Origin: Bordetella parapertussis | GTDB taxonomy: Bacteria; Pseudomonadota; Gammaproteobacteria; Burkholderiales; Burkholderiaceae_B | Direction: 5' to 3' | DNA length: 9,743 nucleotides | NCBI GenBank assembly: GCA_945869355.1 | Contig: CAMBPA010000026.1 | Coordinates: 1-9,743 of the forward strand | Part shown: one piece after another, positions 6,259 to 9,743 of the stretch | Layout of the letters: each line of letters begins with the position of its first letter | How positions within the stretch are numbered: position 1 is the stretch's first letter | The notes under the pieces: model-generated | Told to the model about the DNA's origin: nothing | Database searches by the model: none | The model's input: only the letters and a program-made list of their open reading frames with translations | Made by a program: the position numbers and the translations under genes

Positions 6259-7452
6259 ATGAAACTTCTTGAGCCCTTTTTAAACTGGCAATCCGACATT
6301 CAAGCGATTCGGCGCGATATCCACGCCCACCCAGAGCTCCGCTACGAAGAGCAGCGTACGGCCGATGTCGTGGCCGAGACCTTACAAAAATGGGGCATCC
6401 CGATTCACCGAGGATTGGGCGGAACAGGTGTGGTGGGCATCATTACGGGCCGCAGCACCGGAACGCGCGCGATTGGGCTGCGCGCCGACATCGACGCTCT
6501 CCCCATGCAAGAGCTCAACACCTTTGAGCATGCCAGTCGTCACCCCGGAAAAATGCACGGTTGCGGTCACGACGGGCATACAGCCATGTTGCTTAACGCG
6601 GCACGCTACTTGGCAGAAAACAAGAATTTTGACGGCACGGTTTACGCTATTTTCCAACCCGCTGAAGAAGGTGGTGCAGGCGCCAAACGGATGATCGACG
6701 ACGGCCTGTTCACTAAATTCCCCATGCAAGCCGTCTTCGGGATGCACAACTGGCCCGGCATGCCCGTCGGACAGTTCGGCGTCACGGCCGGCCCGATGAT
6801 GGGCTCGAGCAATCGATTCTCCATCAAGGTCCGCGGCAAGGGTGGCCACGCCGCGATGCCGCACTTGGGCGTCGATCCTGTCATGACCGCCGTGCAAATC
6901 GCCCAGGCATTACAAACCATCATCACGCGCAACCGTCACCCCCTAGAGGCCGCCATATTGAGCATCACGCAAATTCATACGGGTAGCGCAGATAACGTCA
7001 TTCCCACCGATGCGATCATGGCAGGCACCGTGCGGACCTTCACGATCGAGACCCTCGACCTGATTGAAAAACGTATGCGCGAAGTGGCGGAGCACACTGC
7101 AGCAGCCATGGGTGCTGAGGCTGACTTTTCCTTTCATCGCGTCTATCCGCCCACTATTAACCATCCGGCTGAAACGGCATTTTGCGTCGATGTCATGCGG
7201 GAAATCGTTGGAACCGAGCAAGTAAACGACCATGTTGTGCCCACCATGGGGGCTGAAGACTTTGCCTTCATGCTGCAAGAGGTGCCAGGCTGCTACGTCT
7301 GGATCGGCAACGGCATGGGAGAGCATCGGGACGCCGGCCACGGGCTGGGCCCCTGCATGCTCCATAACGGCTCCTACGACTTTAATGACGACTTGCTCCC
7401 CCTGGGCGCGACCTACTGGGTAAAACTGGCCGAAAATTGGTTTAAGCGGTAA
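6259..7452 (+). CDS. M20 family metallo-amidohydrolase (aminoacylase / hippurate hydrolase-like)
   Basis: The family removes acyl groups from N-acyl amino acids (or acts on related amides such as hippurate) with a two-metal centre; the exact substrate cannot be read here. The 397-residue length is typical. Expected metal ligands are all present: Cys102 and His104 in MHGCGHDGHT (99-108), Glu136/Glu137 in QPAEEGG (133-139), His163 in MHNWPG, and His369 in MLHN. The TMGAEDFAFML block (329-339) and the dimerisation-domain start GKGGHAAMP (193-201) are also clear. No signal peptide, so cytoplasmic. An in-frame TTG at 6241 would add six residues, but ATG at 6259 is preferred because MKLLEPFLNWQ fits the usual N-terminus and AAAGTG lies 6 bases upstream as a weak ribosome site. 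It is the first gene of the rightward block, with the YeiH-like gene 53 bp downstream. General aminoacylase is the safest name. Confidence 0.93.
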   Translation: MKLLEPFLNWQSDIQAIRRDIHAHPELRYEEQRTADVVAETLQKWGIPIHRGLGGTGVVGIITGRSTGTRAIGLRADIDALPMQELNTFEHASRHPGKMHGCGHDGHTAMLLNAARYLAENKNFDGTVYAIFQPAEEGGAGAKRMIDDGLFTKFPMQAVFGMHNWPGMPVGQFGVTAGPMMGSSNRFSIKVRGKGGHAAMPHLGVDPVMTAVQIAQALQTIITRNRHPLEAAILSITQIHTGSADNVIPTDAIMAGTVRTFTIETLDLIEKRMREVAEHTAAAMGAEADFSFHRVYPPTINHPAETAFCVDVMREIVGTEQVNDHVVPTMGAEDFAFMLQEVPGCYVWIGNGMGEHRDAGHGLGPCMLHNGSYDFNDDLLPLGATYWVKLAENWFKR

Positions 7453-7505
7453 GCCAAATATCGGAGTAGTATCTCGGTCAATCTTAATTGGCCTGTCATC
7501 CCCGC

Positions 7506-8549
7506 ATGTCTCAACCTGCACTCACGAGCGCCTCTCACTGGCGCGACAAACTCAACGGAATGCTTTTTGTCGGGCTGCTCGCCGCCGCGGTGGTGCAGCT
7601 CGCGGATATCCCTTTCGTGAAAACCTTGGGCTTCAGCCCACTGGTGATTGGGATCGTCTGCGGCATGCTGTACGGCAACTTTTTACGCGGAACCATGCCC
7701 GCCGAATGGGGGGCAGGCGTTCACTTCACCGCGCGTAGGCTGTTGCGCGTTGCAGTGGCGTTTTATGGCCTCAACATCAGTATTCAACAAATTATCGAGG
7801 TTGGCTTACCCGGACTGCTCGTTTCTGTGGGCATTGTGGTGGGGGTGCTTGTATTAGGCACGTTGATCGGTACTCGCGTACTCAAGCTCGATCGCGATAC
7901 AGCGATGCTGACCGCTTCAGGTAGCGCAGTATGCGGCGCAGCCGCTGTCTTGGCTTTCGAGTCCACCCTCAAATCCGCACCCCACAAAACCGCTGTGGCC
8001 GTCGCAACCGTGGTCCTGTTCGGCACGATCTCCATGTTCTTCTACCCCCTAATTTATCAGGCCGGCTGGATAGACATGGACACGCGCGCGTTCGGCATTT
8101 TCTTGGGTGGCGCCGTGCACGAAGTCGCGCAGGTGGTGGCGTCTGCTAGCAATATCGACCCCGCCACAACAGAAATTGCCACAATCGTCAAAATGACCCG
8201 CGTGGCGCTGTTGATCCCGATTTTGCTCTTGGTGGGACTTTGGCTTCAACGCACCGCAATGGCCGCAGCAGCGCCCGACGCGAAAAAGCCTAGCCTGCCT
8301 ATCCCGTGGTTCGCGATCGGATTTCTCGTACTCGCGCTGATTAACTCCGCAGGGATCATCCCTCCAAACGTCCTACAGATACTGCGCACACTCGACATCT
8401 TCGTGTTGACCATGGCCATGACGGCACTGGGGATCGAGACACGCTTTGCTCAAATGCGCCAGGCTGGGCCTCGAGTGATGGCACTTGGTGCGATCTTGTT
8501 TATACTGCTCGGGTGTGGCGGCTATGCATTGGTCAAAATTGTGACCTAA
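7506..8549 (+). CDS. YeiH/UPF0324 family membrane protein (putative sulfate exporter family)
   Basis: This is an integral inner-membrane protein of 347 residues made almost wholly of hydrophobic helices, roughly nine to eleven by eye. Family hallmarks are GSAVCGAAAVLAFES (139-153), GGAVHEVAQVVASAS (201-215) and KMTRVALLIPILL (229-241), followed by a short charged loop (APDAKKPSLP) and a last group of helices with MTALGIETRF (305-314). Databases call the family putative sulfate exporters, but direct evidence of substrate is thin, so the transported solute is uncertain. ATG at 7506 is chosen over an in-frame TTG at 7488, which would add MACHPR with no better ribosome site; neither start has a good one. 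The 53-bp gap after the hydrolase gene and the shared direction suggest co-transcription. Confidence 0.88.
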   Translation: MSQPALTSASHWRDKLNGMLFVGLLAAAVVQLADIPFVKTLGFSPLVIGIVCGMLYGNFLRGTMPAEWGAGVHFTARRLLRVAVAFYGLNISIQQIIEVGLPGLLVSVGIVVGVLVLGTLIGTRVLKLDRDTAMLTASGSAVCGAAAVLAFESTLKSAPHKTAVAVATVVLFGTISMFFYPLIYQAGWIDMDTRAFGIFLGGAVHEVAQVVASASNIDPATTEIATIVKMTRVALLIPILLLVGLWLQRTAMAAAAPDAKKPSLPIPWFAIGFLVLALINSAGIIPPNVLQILRTLDIFVLTMAMTALGIETRFAQMRQAGPRVMALGAILFILLGCGGYALVKIVT

Positions 8550-8551
8550 CT

Positions 8552-8573
8552 CTTGCATGGCTTGAGCCACAAG
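8552..8573 (+). other. Small hairpin after the YeiH-like gene
   Basis: CTTG (8552-8555) and TGGC (8558-8561) can pair with GCCA (8566-8569) and CAAG (8570-8573) around a TTGA loop, giving an eight-pair stem with a CA bulge. It starts 2 bases after the TAA of the YeiH-like gene. No T-run follows, so a Rho-independent terminator is not supported. It might slow transcription or protect the 3' end. Confidence 0.25.
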
Positions 8574-8607
8574 CAGTTATTGACCCACTCGTTGGCACGG
8601 GCTCCCC

Positions 8608-9743
8608 ATGACGCAAACAACCCCTGACGCGCCCGTCACCGCTCGGCGGCTTGATCCCGAGGATGCTCAGCTCGCACTTGCCAAAGTGCAAGAGTTGTTG
8701 CAACGTCACCAACTCGTCGAAAATCTCGTCCACCGTCAAGAAGAAAACGATCAACGTGCCGGTCTAGTCGAAGGCTTGCTGCAACGCCAGCACGACGCAG
8801 AGATCACGTCGCTTGTTAACGATCTGCACCCCGCAGACATTGCCTTCATCTTAAGCTCTGTCCCAAAAGCAGAGCGCCAAATGATTTGGCGTTTGGTAGG
8901 TGCCGAACACGACGCCGATGTATTGCTTGAAGTTGATGACTGGGTGCGTGAATCGCTCATTGAAGCAATGGATCGTAAAGATCTCGTGGCGGCCACCGGC
9001 AACATGGATGCCGATGAGCTTGCAGATCTCGCACCTGACCTGCCTGCCGATGTGGTGGCGGAAGTGCAAAAGGGCCTGACGATCGAAGAACGGGCGCGTT
9101 TGATTGAAGCCATGGGCTATCCAGAGGATAGCGTGGGCAGCATCATGGACTTCGAGATGGTGCGCGTGCGTGAGGACGTGACCCTCGAGGTTGTACTGCG
9201 CTACCTCCGCCGCTTACCGGAGTTACCTGACCACACCGATCAGATCTTTGTCGTGAATCGCTCGGATAAGCTGCTAGGCACGCTCACGCTATCCGCACTG
9301 CTGGTCAACGAACCCGAAGTGGACGTCAGCGAGGTGATGAGCACCGAGTATCTGTCGCTCAGCCCGCTAGACTCAGACTCCGACGCAGCGGGGGCCTTCG
9401 AGCGCTATGACCTCGTGTCAGCGCCTGTCGTCGACGACCTCGGACGTCTTGTGGGTCGCGTCACGATCGGCGAGGTCGTGGATGTGATCCGAGAAGACTC
9501 GGACGAACAAGCGCTGTCTCGCGCCGGTATGCAGGAAGAAGACATCTTTGCTCCAGTCACCATGGCGCTTCGTAATCGGGCGCCTTGGCTGATCCTGAAC
9601 TTATGCACCGCCGCGACCGCCTCGTTTGTGGCCTCGCTCTTTGAGGATACGGTGAGTACGATCGTCGTACTGGCATTTTTAATGTCGATCGTGGCCGGTA
9701 TTGGCGGTAACTCGGGCAATCAAACAATGACCTTGATTATTCG
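8608..9743 (+). CDS. mgtE: Magnesium transporter MgtE, N-terminal part (runs off the right edge)
   Basis: MgtE is a homodimeric Mg2+ channel in the inner membrane whose cytoplasmic N and CBS domains sense Mg2+ and close the pore. Translating from ATG 8608 gives 378 codons open to the edge. Domains in order: a charged helical start (1-60), MgtE N domain (about 65-170, with LHPADIAFIL at 73-82), first CBS domain (about 177-233, VGSIMD...VRVREDVTL), second CBS domain (about 240-298, VMSTEYLSLSPLD...SAPVVDDLGRLVGRVT), connecting helix, first membrane helix (about 326-346, APWLILNLCTAATASFVAS), and the start of the second with the family signature GGNSGNQ at 366-372. About 100 residues, including the rest of the pore, are outside the window. 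An in-frame TGA at 8581-8583 limits the start; there is no strong ribosome site. No M-box-like leader is visible in the 58-bp gap before it, so it may be co-transcribed with the YeiH-like gene. Confidence 0.95.
   Translation, partial: MTQTTPDAPVTARRLDPEDAQLALAKVQELLQRHQLVENLVHRQEENDQRAGLVEGLLQRQHDAEITSLVNDLHPADIAFILSSVPKAERQMIWRLVGAEHDADVLLEVDDWVRESLIEAMDRKDLVAATGNMDADELADLAPDLPADVVAEVQKGLTIEERARLIEAMGYPEDSVGSIMDFEMVRVREDVTLEVVLRYLRRLPELPDHTDQIFVVNRSDKLLGTLTLSALLVNEPEVDVSEVMSTEYLSLSPLDSDSDAAGAFERYDLVSAPVVDDLGRLVGRVTIGEVVDVIREDSDEQALSRAGMQEEDIFAPVTMALRNRAPWLILNLCTAATASFVASLFEDTVSTIVVLAFLMSIVAGIGGNSGNQTMTLII

Noticed and set aside
6943..7521. 192-codon minus-strand frame opposite the M20 hydrolase (also the one at 6382-6897)
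   Set aside because: Both mirror a gene with all metal ligands present; no independent protein signature.

Overview
The window looks like ordinary chromosomal DNA of a betaproteobacterium, most likely Burkholderiales and possibly Alcaligenaceae. This is inferred from protein style: the M20 aminoacylase, the FadD-type ligase, the MgtE transporter and the MnmC layout all read like Bordetella/Achromobacter-type proteins. It cannot be proven without a search. I see no mobile element, CRISPR array, tRNA, rRNA or phage gene.

The layout is two divergent blocks. Reading leftward from about 6174 is a ligase of the FadD (long-chain acyl-CoA synthetase) type. Its TAA stop shares one base with the ATG of an MnmC-like tRNA-modifying flavoprotein. 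After a 224-bp AT-richer gap come a glycoside hydrolase family 31 (GH31)-like protein and, immediately after its stop codon and in the same frame, the first 124 codons of an amidase-signature protein that leaves the window at base 1. Reading rightward from 6259 are an M20 amidohydrolase, a YeiH/UPF0324 membrane protein (annotated in the databases as a putative sulfate exporter) and the first 378 codons of the Mg2+ transporter MgtE, which leaves the window at 9743. The 84 bp between the blocks (6175-6258) must hold promoters for both directions.

The two outermost genes (amidase and mgtE) were recognised by translating the edges by hand. Both are open to the window boundary.

No clearly new multi-gene system is visible. 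The most interesting signal is that two leftward proteins keep the fold signatures of well-known enzymes but have lost key catalytic residues. The MnmC-like protein has a shortened and eroded methyltransferase half joined to an apparently intact FAD-oxidoreductase half. The GH31-like protein keeps a candidate nucleophile aspartate but lacks the acid/base aspartate and other active-site motifs. Both reading frames are intact, so this looks like evolved change rather than recent decay. The GH31/amidase junction, with a single TAA between two same-frame genes, is the other feature worth checking.
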